Shown here in pieces: positions 46,381 through 58,324 of a stretch of DNA of 64,000 nt. The position numbers and the translations under genes are program-made. Position 1 is the first letter of the stretch. Each line of letters opens with the position of its first letter. Source of the DNA: Atriophallophorus winterbourni (taxonomy: Eukaryota; Platyhelminthes; Trematoda; Plagiorchiida; Microphallidae); assembly GCA_013407085.1 (NCBI GenBank), contig JACCGJ010020364.1:1-64000 (forward strand), in the 5' to 3' direction. The notes under the pieces were generated by a model. The model had not been told where the DNA came from. It ran no database searches and saw nothing but the letters and a program-made list of their open reading frames with translations.

Positions 46381-46949
46381 CATTTCTGCAGTAGATTTTG
46401 AAAATGAAATCGTCGGATAGTAAATAAGTGTCAGTGATTCTATAATTGTTACTATAGTGTATTCATGACGAAATAAATATATTTATAAGTACATGACAGC
46501 CAAATATAAACAGGAAACGCTTCTGAATGAGTGGGTGCAAACATGTTATTTCTGCTTTACTCAGTTGACGTGAAATACACAATAACGAAAGACCATTTTC
46601 CCATAAAACAACACCAATTCCATGATAAGAAACATGTCTGTTAATAAAACAGAACTCAACTCTGGTGTAAATGGGTTAATTAGAGCACCGGATTGCAGTA
46701 TGGGTAAACGATCCACTTGAATGTTGTTGCATTCAGTAATGTAAACAATGAATCAGAAACTGTTGAAAAATGTGGGATGAATGTAGAATAATTCTGTAAC
46801 ACTCCTATTACGGAAGGACTATCATTATAATCTCATCGATCAATCACAAGTGCCCACTTATTACCATGTGCTGAGCGATACATAGCCGGATTCAGATGGG
46901 TCAGTTTATGCATTTAAAACCTGCACGCAACCACCCTCATCCACTGTCT

Positions 46950-48915
46950 GCTTCGAGGCACCCATTGTCTGCAGTTAGTTTGTCAAGCAAGAACTAGACT
47001 TCCGAAATCCATGTTTCTTTCTGTACAACAAGTTTCGGGTTTTTTGATGACTCACAATACTTTCGTACACAATTCGCTTCATAACTTTGGGATCGCTGAA
47101 CGGAGTGTATTAGGTCGGTAATTCACTCGGTCAGAACGAGTTTTACCTTTGTGGATTTGTGTTATGATTTCTCTCCTCCAGTAAATCGGTACAACACCTT
47201 TCCTCAAAGAGTGATTGAATTAATCAAAAAGTGGCTCACACAATTGATTGCTGAAGAACTTTAGGATTGCAAGTGTGATTCCGTTAGCTCCCCGGGAATT
47301 GTTGATATTCAACCTGCGTAAGTGAAGCTTACAATATTTCAGAATTGAGGCATATATTGCATATAGTCTCCAGCACAATTAATGCTGAGTATTCCGATGG
47401 TGTAACGTATCCTTCGAGGTGGAAATTGATGAATAAAATCTTAGAAGAAGAAGAAGAAGAAAACTTTATTCGTTAAAACGAATTTTCAGTTAATCAAAAT
47501 AGATTAAACACAGAATTTCAACACGAATAAGAGGGACGTCAAACTTTGATGGAAAAATTTGAGATTGCCAGTCACATTCAAAATCAAAAACAGTTTCGGT
47601 TACGTCTGCAGGCATTAGGCTTTGTGATTGTGATGGATTTTCGTGAAAAGTCATGCTGCACGATTTTTAAACCCCCATATATGAGTTTTCTCTCGCAATT
47701 TTCTGACCGGCGCAGCAAATTCCCCATCCTTCAAAATAAAAATATTTCGCAGCATTTAAAGCGTGCGGGGCATCAAACGTCCTTTGTTTACATGTTCGCG
47801 ACATGTTAAAACGTTTCAAACGTTTCAAAAACAAAAGGTTCCGTGTTGAATGAAAAAATAAAAATGCATGAAAACATTAATTTTGAGCACGGCCGATTCA
47901 AAGACCCCGCCCCAAAAATTGCGATATCGTTAGTGGTTTCCAGCACAGTATTAGTTGTTCGTTATCAGTAATGACCGGAAAACATCCGGTTTCAACTTTT
48001 TAGTGTTGTTGACGGTTCAGTTAAGCTGTTTGGGATTTCCTTGCATTCCTAATGCCGTTGAAGCTGAATAAATTTTTTATCCTCCCAGATGAGATTTGTG
48101 ACTTGATAACGAAATTCGCGAAATATTTCTCATGTCTATTCACTAATTGAGACCTTGTGAACTGACCATGACAAATTTCGCATTGTTAACATTTTATTAG
48201 TGCGGGTGCGAATTCTGGAGTGAGTTCTGTGCTATTATGTTTCGGGACAAATTTGAAATTCAGGTTTTTCATGTTGGTGAAGTATCCGTTAGGTTTGTGC
48301 AATGCGTGTTCGGATAACTGAAATTTATATTATGTTTATCGAAAGCCTTAATTATTTCCATCAAACCAATGTAATACACTTTTGTGTTCTCTGCTTTATC
48401 ATTCTACTGGCGTTGAACACCAGTTGAAATAGCAGAACCAGCAGGTCTCTTCGACTCAGCGATGGGTTATACTGATTATGTTTAACTGCAGCAGCTTCAT
48501 AGTTTATGACTTTGTCTAGAGCCGATGTATGTTTCAAATTTCGTTGTCGTGCATAATCGAAAACATGATTATACAGTCGAACTGTAAGCGAAATATGTAT
48601 TCTGGTGATCAGGGTGGATGATATACTTTGTTATCTATTTGAGGCAGATTGCGAATTGCGCTGTTTTCCGACGTACTGCATTGCTTTCGAGAGTTTTTCG
48701 TTATGCGCATCCCATGATGAATGTGAACGCTAAACCAAACCAACGTTTGAACCGTCCCAATATTCGCGCTTCAATTTACAGCATATACCTTCTTCCAGAT
48801 CGAGATCAGTGTCTGAAACTACCGTACTGTATAAATTTTCGTGGTGATGAACAGCTACTCCACCACCAAGCGGTCTCTCCGAAACAGGGTCATAATTTAA
48901 ATAGATAGATCGCAA
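46950..48915 (-). mobile_element. Degraded non-LTR element interrupted by repeat D
   Basis: 48,915-48,733 encodes an endonuclease loop (ERPLGGGVAVHHHENLYST). Below the insertion, 47,330-46,960 encodes the RT start in broken frames (ANGITLAILKFF, then SLRKGVVPIYWR, a NYRP block and NMDFGSLVLA). The order fits one minus-strand copy split by repeat D at 47,442-47,920. The family is closer to the CR1 group than the RTE group, judging by motif style. Confidence 0.65.
47442..47920 (-). repeat. SINE-like repeat D with (TTC)n tail, longer copy
   Basis: About 480 bp; on the minus strand from GGGGCGGGGTCTTTGAATCG to AATAAAGTTTTC and (TTC)n at 47,442-47,461. Contains about 70 bp absent from the 33.4-kb copy. 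Sits inside a non-LTR copy, so it is younger than that element. Confidence 0.7.
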
Positions 48916-49204
48916 TCGCTAATGTGAAGTTGGAACAACGTATCAGATATTAATTATGACGTCGTGTGAGTGCTGATTACAAAGATCCTCCGTTTCAACT
49001 ATTGATTTTATCAGAAATTGTGCGTTTGTATATAGGTAAGTGATTGTCGTTTCCATATACAGTGATAGAGCTGAAAGCTGGTCTATTTGTCAAAACCTGT
49101 CCTGTTTAGGTCTATCTATAGTTCCAGGGATATTCAGTGATGATGCTCACACCCCTCACTCCCTCTGTTTGCGCCAAAAAGAAGAAGAGAAACAAAAGAA
49201 TGTA

Positions 49205-50617
49205 CTGTATTTTTCGGACTATACGGCTCATCGGATTATAAGACGCAGTATCCGTGAACGATCTGTTTTCATATATAAGACGCACCGGTTTATAAGGCGC
49301 ATAAAGCGAAACAAAAATAATCGGATAGGTCAGACTTCATTCAAATCATGAACAATAACTGTCAATATTACATAAAAAATTAAACTTACTTTTTCAATCA
49401 TTCCTTTTCTACGAATTCATTAAATTACTTGTATTCGGTGTCAGAATCCAACAGTTGGGCGATGGGGCGTCATCAAGCACGCACGGTTCCCTCTCGTCGT
49501 CATCCGATTCAGTTTGATTGCTGTTGCTTTGCTGTTCGTCAATGATTCCAGCCTTAGTGAAATTTCGGATAACGGTAGAGACTGATACTTTAGCCGAGGC
49601 GTCAGCGATCCATTGGCAGATAGTGGCGTAACTTGCCCGGCTTTGCTCACCTGTCTTGATAAATGTGTGATCACCTTCTGTCATCCATTGCTCCCATGCA
49701 GCTTGCAATTTAGCCTTGAACGCCCTATTGACTCCATTATCTAGCGGTTGGAGTTCTTTGGTCAATCCTCCAGGAATGATGGCCATCTCCGAATTGGTTT
49801 TCTTCACTTGACTTTTGACAGTTTTAGTAAAATGAGCGCGCATAGAGTCGTCGATCAACGAGGCCGTAGAAATGTGGAAAAAGCCATCCGTCCTCCTGGC
49901 GTAAAATTCTCTCAACCACTTGCTCATTTTCTCCTCGTCCATTCAGATTTTTGGATTGACCTTAGCAATGAAGCGTTTCTTTTGGCAACGTATTCTTCTC
50001 AAAAATGACCAGGAGTGTTAGTTTCTGACCATTAGCCTGGTAACAAATAACGACAGTGAGGTATGATTTCTCATTCCCTGTGGTGCGTATAGGTACAGTA
50101 GACATCACTGTTTTTTCTACGGTGGATGTCAAAGGTGAGAGGGACATAATCCATGTTTGTGATGTGGTTAGAATGGATCTTCTATTCGATGATCTTGTCG
50201 TTACAGTAAGTGCGAAAGTTAGCAATCCTTTCATTATAATCCTTTGGCAGTTGCTGGAACGTGGTAGTTCTCGTGCGGATGGAGAGATGACACCTTTTCA
50301 CAAACGGAAGCACCAAGAAATACCTCCTTGAAATTCGTCCATCTTCTTATCATGTTGCCTTTAGTCGAATGGAGATTGTAGAGACACTTCTACCTGCTCT
50401 TCTCTGTACAGCATAGAAAGTCGACTCCACGAGGATAAAGACCATCAGTGATTATTCTCCTACAATCAAAGGGAGTGACATCGTCACTTACCAAAGTAGT
50501 ATTAAAACATTCTGACAGATTTTGCAGCGCAGTGCAACACTGCATACATAAGGCTCACTGCCTATTTTTCGTACAAATAAGTGTTTTTATGTGCGCCTTA
50601 TTGTCCGAAAAATACGG
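49205..50617 (-). mobile_element. Pogo-group DNA transposon (Tc1/mariner superfamily), decayed
   Basis: Inverted ends CTGTATTTTTCGGAC at 49,205 (preceded by TA) and CCGTATTTTTCGGAC read from 50,617. Inside, the minus strand encodes a DDE_1-type transposase. 50,330-50,240 gives the end of the DNA-binding part (a KRCHLSIRTRTTTFQQLP-like run). 50,234-49,962 gives TTGNEKSYLTVVICYQANGQ, with the first Asp region in another frame. 49,942-49,409 gives LIDDSMRAH (second Asp), KELQPLDNGVNRAFKAKL (third Asp) and the C-terminus. At about 1.4 kb it lacks most of the N-terminal HTH region and has several frameshifts. Confidence 0.88.
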
Positions 50618-50829
50618 ACACTATCATATGGTTATTATTATGTATAGTGTTATGGTTTGGGAACGAGCAATTGCTAGAATAAGTCTTGTTTTTATATTAC
50701 CGATAGGTAAATTTTATATTTTAGTGTAATTGTTTGGGACGCGGATACGGCCATGGTTACGGTTCTGAAATAACGAAATCAAAAAAGGGAGTATGTTTCT
50801 GTTTGAAATCTATATGGCACATATTTTGA

Positions 50830-51180
50830 ACGATCCATACGTTTCTGTACCTTACCTTACAATACATCCTTTGGACACAAAATGAAATTGCAAAACGAAA
50901 TTTTGCACCTTCAGTTGCTTCGAAAATTACAGGCTACCCATGTTGCAATAAAAGCGTCTTCAGCGTTCCGTATGGAATGGAAATGGGCTAATCCGGATAT
51001 TCCAATTTTATTATTACCGTATATGCAGATTTTCTGGTTTTATTCAGAAAATAAACAGACTTTTTATAATTGTGTGCTTTCGGCCGTGTCATACACCAAA
51101 TTTGGAATCTTTCGAAATAGTCTTCAATTTCTCGAGCGTTTGCATTCATTTCGAGAGGTTCCAGAAGTAAATTTGCCATG
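50830..51180 (-). mobile_element. LTR-retrotransposon gag-like fragment
   Basis: On the minus strand from 51,179: MANLLLEPLEMNANAREIED, then YFERFQIWCMTRP and, after a stop, PISIPYGTLKTLLLQH and FEATEGAKF. This recalls the capsid start of gypsy-type gag proteins in invertebrates, by pattern memory. Only about 110 codons remain, with stops. It may belong with the possible integrase remnant at 45.5-46.4 kb, split by later insertions, but that is speculative. Confidence 0.5.
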
Positions 51181-51186
51181 AAGAAT

Positions 51187-51699
51187 TGTTGTTCGCGACG
51201 CCAAATGTGGTAAGTTGTATTATATTGAATTAAATGGAATAACCAACTCAGGAATAGCAGTTAGAATTTACCACACTCTCTCTAATCACACAGTATGTAT
51301 TCACTAATGTGGGATTGACAACGAGAACTTGAATAACAGTATCATTGATTATTATTGGATGAACGATGATGAATAAATAGGTGTTATTGATCGGTAATCG
51401 AACAGTCACCACAAAGCCCCAGGCGCTGAGCTCTACGCCAGTCGATCCATACCTTTTAGTCAGTATTTGCTGCTTCCCTTGTTATTTTATGTAGTGGCAG
51501 AATGGAGTATCCTCTCCATTGATGCATTGTGATTTACGTCACGGGGGTTCAATTTAAAGAACAAGCTGTTGCCCATGCAGCAAGTGCTCCCTCTCCACGA
51601 AAGACTGGTATAAACGGAACAGATAGGTTGATAATTTTGGACAACGGTGCCGTCGCATGAGCTGGCAGGACAAAGCTGAATAAACTTCGAACTGCCTAA
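51187..51699. other. Unassigned DNA
   Basis: No convincing coding. It may contain a very diverged left half of module F, but the alignment by eye is poor before about 51,770. Confidence 0.3.
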
Positions 51700-51764
51700 C
51701 AGGACTACGGCTCCAGATTTTTCCTTGAGGTAGACTCCTGAAGCCATTTCCATGATTACATGTA

Positions 51765-52005
51765 GCCACAAGGCAGTGGAGGTTTCAGATAATGGTTTTC
51801 CTTCCCCTAAGTGGATCGCTTTCATAGACTTACGAGCTCCACCTGCCGGAAGCTAGATGATTGTTAGGCGCCAGTCAGCCGCCTCCGCACTTTCTCCTGA
51901 CAGTAGAAGCAATTCCGCCGGGTCACAGATGACCAAACTTGCAGGCCAGTAGATAGTTTTTTCTGTCTGAGGCTATATGAGACCTGTGCCATTGGAAAAT
52001 TTTTA
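51765..52005 (+). repeat. Diverged third copy of module F core
   Basis: Shares ordered blocks with 17,785-17,985: AAGGCAGTGGAGGTTT, ACGAGCTCCA, GGCGCCAGTCA, TCTCCTG-GTAGAAGCA, TTCCGCCGGG, GCAGGCCAG and GAGGCTAT-TGAGAC. No 81-bp flanking repeats are visible here, so the core can spread without them. Confidence 0.6.
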
Positions 52006-52029
52006 GAATTGAGAGCTTACTCTCTACTA

Positions 52030-53039
52030 ATCAACATTCAAAAATAATAATTTTACAAATTGGTATACCATTAGAATTCACATACTCTCTGGCATTTCAG
52101 TAACATCCACGGGGAACGATAGAGAATTACGTGCGTGTGTGGATTAGTACCAACTTATAGTTATGACGTCAGTGTTCTTTGGGATACAAAAAGTCCTGCT
52201 CTACATCAGCATTGGTTAGAATGATCTTTAGAATTTTCACACAGCCGGTACTCCAACGAATAAGTAACACTTATATCAGGTTAGCCATTGATTAAACTAT
52301 TTAAGAATGTTCCCAGAGGAAGAACTTGGCATGGCTTTGCTGCAACGCGTATATCACCGCGAAAAATATATTTTAAGTTGGGTTACCTAAATTGCTTCAC
52401 GTCATCTCGATTTGTATATGAATTGTTTTTTTGTATTTTTTGAATCAATTATTTATGCTTCCTGATGGTTCACAATTGGGAATAAAAGATACATTCAAGA
52501 GCAAACATTTCAGGCAAAAAATGCTGAACATCAATGTCAACCAATTTGGGTTTTTTTAAGCCTTGACTTCCCAGTCCATTTGGCGCAGCGAAATGTAGGC
52601 TAATGAAGCTTCGATTTTGCACAAACCAGTGAATAATTGGTGTCGCAGTCTGCGAATTTATATGATTTGGAAAGGAAAACGCATCTTATTTTGGTGAGTC
52701 TAAAAGGAATGAGAATGATAATGAAAATGATTTTACAGAGGATGTCTCCAAGAGAATTTATGCTGTGACATAGTACTGGAAAATGAGATATAACAAAAGG
52801 ATTGAACTGTGTTCATAGTTCTGAAAGGTGTTGTTCATAAAAGTTTCTTCTATTTAATACAAAGTTCTCTCAAAATGTTGAGCTCGAATCTTTATTTTCA
52901 AGAAAAATATGGCATTGAAATCATAAAATTACACAACATGGTTTTTCATAGGCATGCTTTTGATGACTGCTGTTAGCAGTTGATAAAAACGAATCTCATC
53001 AGGCCCCTCTTCATGAAAAATATGTTTTTACAACTTAAC
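52030..53039. other. AT-rich DNA without recognised features
   Basis: Nothing supportable on either strand. Confidence 0.4.
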
Positions 53040-53285
53040 AACAGTGGCATAGAAGCGCAACTGGTTTACCACTCTTCCAGTTTTTCAAGCGCATGCGGAT
53101 CCTGATCCTACTGTCCCTGTCAAACCTGCCGTGGGCTTTGTCATGAAGATGCATGCAAATGAGCTTATATATTCATGGTCATGGGTTTTAAACCCAGTCT
53201 ACATGAGTGGGGGCTCTTGTGATTAAACAGGTTAGTCGTGTCAACCTCACCCAAACAGCTGCATACAAACGCAACTTATTTAAAA
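53040..53285 (+). repeat. Short repeat E, one unit plus overlap
   Basis: Opposite in orientation to the copy at 10.73 kb. Blocks: AACTGGTTTACCACTCTTCC, GCATGCGGATCCTGATCCTA, GCATGCAAATGAGCTT, GGGTTTTAAACCCAGTC and AAACGCAACTT. The last block repeats the first (GCGCAACTGGTTTACC), so the unit length is about 217 bp. The hammerhead-like core is mostly deleted here. Confidence 0.65.
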
Positions 53286-54479
53286 TTCTGTTTCACGTTT
53301 TTCTTTCGAAAAATGTTTTTTTAATGAATATACTTACCAAACGTTTGTTTTACAAAGAAATTACATAAAATGCAAAACAGTAATACATTTTATATTAACA
53401 AACAGCACACCATATTTCAAATAAATACCTTTCTGAGATACAAAATTAAAAGTACAATCATTAATTTCCCATGCCGTTAGCCACCTTAATTAATTAACAT
53501 GAGTTTTTACACAGTCTAATTACAACTGATTTATCTGTAAGGATCTATGACCAAATTGCAAACAAATATCCACGACTTTGAAGCATATTCCAGTAGTAGC
53601 CGAAAAATAAAAGTGAATGTTTAGACGTTCACAATGAAAAAGACCGTGAACCAAATTCGCATAGGATTTATACAAAGTCTGTCCTGCAACTGAATTATCA
53701 ACGACGGTTTTAAAGTTTATTGGTTTATCACCATGTGAATATACATCAATCATTTTCAGGCTTTGCCTAACATAGGAAAACTGGTTTCAACCCTCCAATC
53801 ACATGACTGGCTCATTCGATTATCACCCTTCCAAACCTGAATCAGTATTTATTAATCCACCAAATTTTTGAGACATGCGGAACGAAGTTTTGTACAAGGG
53901 ACAACTAGACATCAATGTATAAAATGGTTTTCTATCAATGCTTACCACGCTTCGAAATTTCCGTTGAAATCGGGATTAGTTTTACCGTCAATCTTGGACA
54001 CAATACATACAACAGATCCTACCGCTGTTGAGTATATGTTCTATAAAACACCGAAGCAATCACATTGTCCTAGAATTCAAGAAACATTTCAGAGCTAGAC
54101 GCAACATTAGCGAAACAAAATACCTCAGAATGGTGAACCACTTGGATCTCTGTGCCCGATTGTAATTCCCTGCATTTGCACAACTTTATTACTCCAATAT
54201 GGATTGTCATTGGCTTATTCAAAAACAGAACGAGCAATAAATACTAAACGAACATTTAATATTTGTTCTGAAGAATGCTTCTTAACATAAAGTTGAATTA
54301 CTAAAAAGACCAAAATTTGGATGAGAGAAAGTGAAAGGGTTTCAGATTTTCATAAGTACAAAACACAGCGGATTTGTAGACGAAATTTGCGCGATGGCGA
54401 AATAAATTTATCCGCCTAATTCAAGATGATAAACAAGCTTTGTAAGCGCATTTGGTTTCTCAAGTAATTCTCAATTCGA
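53286..54479. other. AT-rich DNA without recognised features
   Basis: Short open frames only; no element or exon signature seen. Confidence 0.4.
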
Positions 54480-55210
54480 AGCTCCTATATCGACTCGAAA
54501 ATGATGGAACGAATATTAGACCAGGTGAAAACATTTCGTTTGGTTTCTTTAAAGCGCTCAATGAGACCGCTAATTAGTTTGCGGATTCGTATCCCTGAGT
54601 TTTCTGGCCAAAATCAATGGAAACCTTTAAGGAATCCATCGTTCAATTTGATGGCAGATTCTGAGTGAAGTATTGATTACTCCGAAGGTGGTCTCACAAA
54701 TCTTACGAAAGTTTAATGTCAAGTTATCTTCGGGACCTTATAAGTTAATTTAAATGCTGCTCAAAGCTTGTCATACACAAATGTTTAAACCGCCCTTTCT
54801 CATGTTTATAAAGTTGCTCCAAGCTGGTGTTGTTCCAGAAGAAAGTAAACTGGGACTAATCACACCCATTTACAAAGAAGGTTAGCGCTATGATCGCAAA
54901 AAGTACAGACCAGTAACACTGAGTTTGTTGATATCAAATGTTTTAGAGCGAAAAATAGCTGCCCAATACGCACAAATCGTTCTATCTAACGAGTTTTCAG
55001 ATTAACTTGAACGATTTGACGAGATTTGTAGAAGCAGGAGGAATTATTCATGTTTACTATCTTGCCACTTTGAAGCATTCGCCAGATTCGATCATAACAT
55101 ACTCTTGAATATGCAGTGGATACTAAGTATGGTTGGAAAATTATAACAATGGATTCGTGATTAAATTAGCAACAGATAGGTCTGAGTTCATATGGAAGAC
55201 CTAAATAAAA
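54480..55210 (+). mobile_element. Degraded non-LTR RT fragment
   Basis: Plus-strand frames give SSGPYKLI (54,730), FIKLLQAGVVPEESKLGLIT then PIYKEG (54,805-54,880), KYRPVTLSLLISNVLERKIA (54,900-54,960), and a FDHNILLNMQWIL segment (55,090). The order matches the first half of a non-LTR RT. It has many stops and no preserved 3' part; the family is unclear. Confidence 0.7.
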
Positions 55211-55989
55211 GTAAATCGATGTTACTAGTGCCGATGCGCAAGCATGGTTGATGGAATCATAAAGTTTCCTGATTTCCCAGAAAAATTATCGAAAATAAAC
55301 GACAGTATGATGACTTTTTTTCTGATGATATGAAAACATAAAGGTAAGGATTGTATTTTTTCTGAGAAAGGACATGAATGCTTCGTGCTGCTGGTCATCA
55401 GAAAACATCCTGCCTATGGTAACGCAAAAGTTCTAGATCATGCAGATCGGTCGCGATCCCGAATTTTTCTAACCACACAAGCTCGAAAACCAAATCATGG
55501 GGTAAGCAGCGGAAGAATAGGACCTGGGTGTCTGTATATGCCGTTGTTCGTAAAGTGGTCTACATTGCATAGCCGTTTTTAAACGCGCGTCTTGGCAGCA
55601 GGTATGTTAAGGAGCAAAATTGGACGTTTTAGCATCGATTGTATTCCTCACTTGATGAACAATTATACAGATCAGGTTTTAGACTAAGCTGCCAAAGCCG
55701 GGAAACCATGGCTGTAGAACACGATTCAACTTCTGGATCGCTTATATAACAGATATTCTGAACTCTCTAGTGGTTTTGAAAATACGTCATACATCATAAC
55801 ATTCAGAAAACTGAGTACGTGGAAGCTTGCACAATAGTCTTACTAATTTTCTAAACACTTGATAAATTCAAACTATTAGCTTCATCCGTACTCTTGTTTG
55901 AAAGTTGGAAATACAACACAGGTATTTTTCAGTCTGTGTGTGTTTCTTTTGATTGGAATTCCATACATGTCGATTTAGCTAATCCTAAT
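55211..55989. other. Unassigned AT-rich DNA
   Basis: Possibly the decayed remainder of the preceding RT fragment; no motif is clear enough to claim. Confidence 0.3.
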
Positions 55990-56200
55990 TTTGCTCGCAT
56001 CTAATAAAGAATTTTCCCAGCCATGGTGTTTGTTTGTCACGCAAAACTATTTTAAATCCATGTTGATCTTCAGCTATCAGGTTATTGCACTCAAAGTAAT
56101 TCTGCGAAGCATAACCTTTGGTGGATTCCGTTACCTTAAAAAGAACTAAATTAAAGCAATCTGAAGATTGTTGAAGGATTTTACTATTTTTCAACATGTA
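55990..56200 (-). mobile_element. Non-LTR RT shred, minus strand
   Basis: The minus strand reads ECNNLIAEDQHGFKIVLRD, the QHGF motif of non-LTR RT with its upstream helix. About 70 codons remain. Confidence 0.55.
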
Positions 56201-57630
56201 GATGCGACCAATCAGGGCAGTTTTCGGATTTTATTCGCGAAACTCTTTCGAACTTTATCTTGAGCTGATCAGAATTTGATTTTCTAATTCGGCGAACAGG
56301 TTATTCATGTCGTTTTAGTTGTAGGTTTCAAGATTCGAAATTCAATAATTTGTGGTATAAAATGCTTCTTGCTCTGCAACACCATAGAATATTAGTATAA
56401 GTAGAACAGAAATATACAAAAAATGTGTCCCTTGGAAGATCGACGATTTCGTAAAGTATTGTCTCGCTATGGTGGAAAAATATTCGTTAGGATGTCGCGT
56501 CCTTTCTGAATGACTCATATGATCCGATGTTACAATCGGGTATCAAAATGTGTAGCTCGTAGGCAGTAACGCAGAGTTACTAAAACTGATATAAATTCGA
56601 GCGATTCTGTTTAGATGTGACCAATGGTGTCATAGAAAAACATACGATCACACAACACGTTTAATTCCAAGGAAACATAAGGGATATCAGAAACGTTTTT
56701 TCCATATCCATTTGATGATGGTAAAATATCCATCGGCGAATTCAGAGACGTATTGGTGGGGTACGCTTTTCATACCGTATGATAAAGAGGCATACAAAGC
56801 AATCAGTAGAATCTAAACCTAGGTTTCTCTAGTGCATCATAATGACAATATACGTTTATCACGCGTCACGAATAGCATCTACAGGATCCATATTATCGTT
56901 TTCACAGGTGTTTACATGAATAAATCTATAAAAAAACTGTGTGACATGATGGTGATCGGGGTCTGAATGTTTCATTTTGATACACATTCCAAATTGTTAC
57001 ACAGAATCCACCGGCAACGAGCAGTGACGTCAACGGGAACGCTGTTGCAAAATGAAGGTGAATAGACAGCAACATTAGTTGTTTAAATTAATTCTCTGAG
57101 TCGAATGAGGCAAGCCATATTCAAGATTCAAGATTTATGGTTCAAAAAGCAATTAACTTTTCAATAACCATAGATTATAACTATAGTTGATAATGTATAT
57201 ATGTATATGCATTTCTAACTATAGTTCAACACTACGGTTTTTATAATTTTAATTGGATTAGCTCTCATATGATCGTCAAGTTTCCGTTCAAATATAGATA
57301 AACTGTTTGTGCTTATAAAAGCGGGAGTCAAGGATTCGAAGCAAAACAAACACTCACGGAATAAAATTACCTGCGGTAGTTCTCCATGGGATGTTGTATT
57401 TCCAACCCGCAACCATGACGACGGCAGTTGCTGCGATTTCGAAAGGCGAATAATATATCCAGGGTGTGGAAACATTATTAAGTATTTTGTACGCTAGGAT
57501 GCGATCGCCTTACACTCTCCTTTGTACAAGTTTACTCAGCTCCATGGTGTCCATGTTGTGCTGGATAGTCTAGAAACGTGTGTATATGTGTTCATAACGA
57601 GAAATAAACACTCCGGGTTAAAACCTACAA
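56201..57630. other. AT-rich DNA without recognised features
   Basis: No supported gene or repeat. Confidence 0.4.
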
Positions 57631-57677
57631 AAATCCGCCGTAACATAAAAATCCGCCGTAACATAAAATTCCGCCGA
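57631..57677. repeat. Short tandem repeat, 17-bp unit
   Basis: ATCCGCCGTAACATAAA occurs twice in tandem (one extra A) followed by a partial third unit TTCCGCCG. Confidence 0.75.
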
Positions 57678-57689
57678 GATACGCTTTTC

Positions 57690-58130
57690 TGAACGGCCTC
57701 ATATTGCAGTTCATTTTTTAACTACCGCAAATCCAGACACACAGGTCGTTTTCTTCCGCGGTGTAATCCAGGATTTTGTGGCAAACTTGTTTGGATATGA
57801 AAAGCCAAGGTTACGACCGATGTTAATGATCTTAGACTTTCGTATATTCAGTGGCAGTCTATTTTCGGATTAACAGTTGTACATAACATTCAATTCATTT
57901 TGTAGCAAATTACAATCATTAGCATTTCTGATTCGCCTCCACACATATCTTCGACAGAAATCCGAACCATCTTACTATCATTTGTTATTTGCAAATCGTT
58001 CATATTCAATATGAACAGTATTCGTCCAAGCAATGAGCCTGTAAGATGAACATTAGAATTTATTTTACTGACATCTAATTGTATAAATCTAATGGTATTT
58101 TTGTATAATTTTACCATTTTGTTTTACCGA
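57690..58130 (-). mobile_element. Non-LTR RT shred around the catalytic region, minus strand
   Basis: On the minus strand 58,117-57,890 gives LTGSLLGRILFILNMNDLQ, a weakened SVLGPILFILYINDL motif, then an ISVEDMCG segment at the place of FADDxK. It lies on the wrong side of the 56-kb shred to be the same copy. Confidence 0.6.
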
Positions 58131-58324
58131 AATACTCGACATTGTTCTTCATCAAGCTTATTTTTGTGTAACTTTATTTTGCCGTTTCCGCGCTATTTGA
58201 ATTTGTGATCACTCGTTGTCATTGATACTGTTGAATATTCGTTTATTTGGATTCAGTACGAAGCCGAATAATTGAGGTTAGCTATTTTTATTGTATATTT
58301 GTTTGCGTCAATAATTCCGTACGC

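Noticed and set aside
55321..55345. CTGATGA..GAAAAC as a hammerhead
   Set aside because: Only three bases lie between the boxes, so no stem II can form.
56000..58130. The two minus-strand RT shreds as one element
   Set aside because: The later RT motif lies upstream of the earlier one on that strand, so the order is impossible for one copy.
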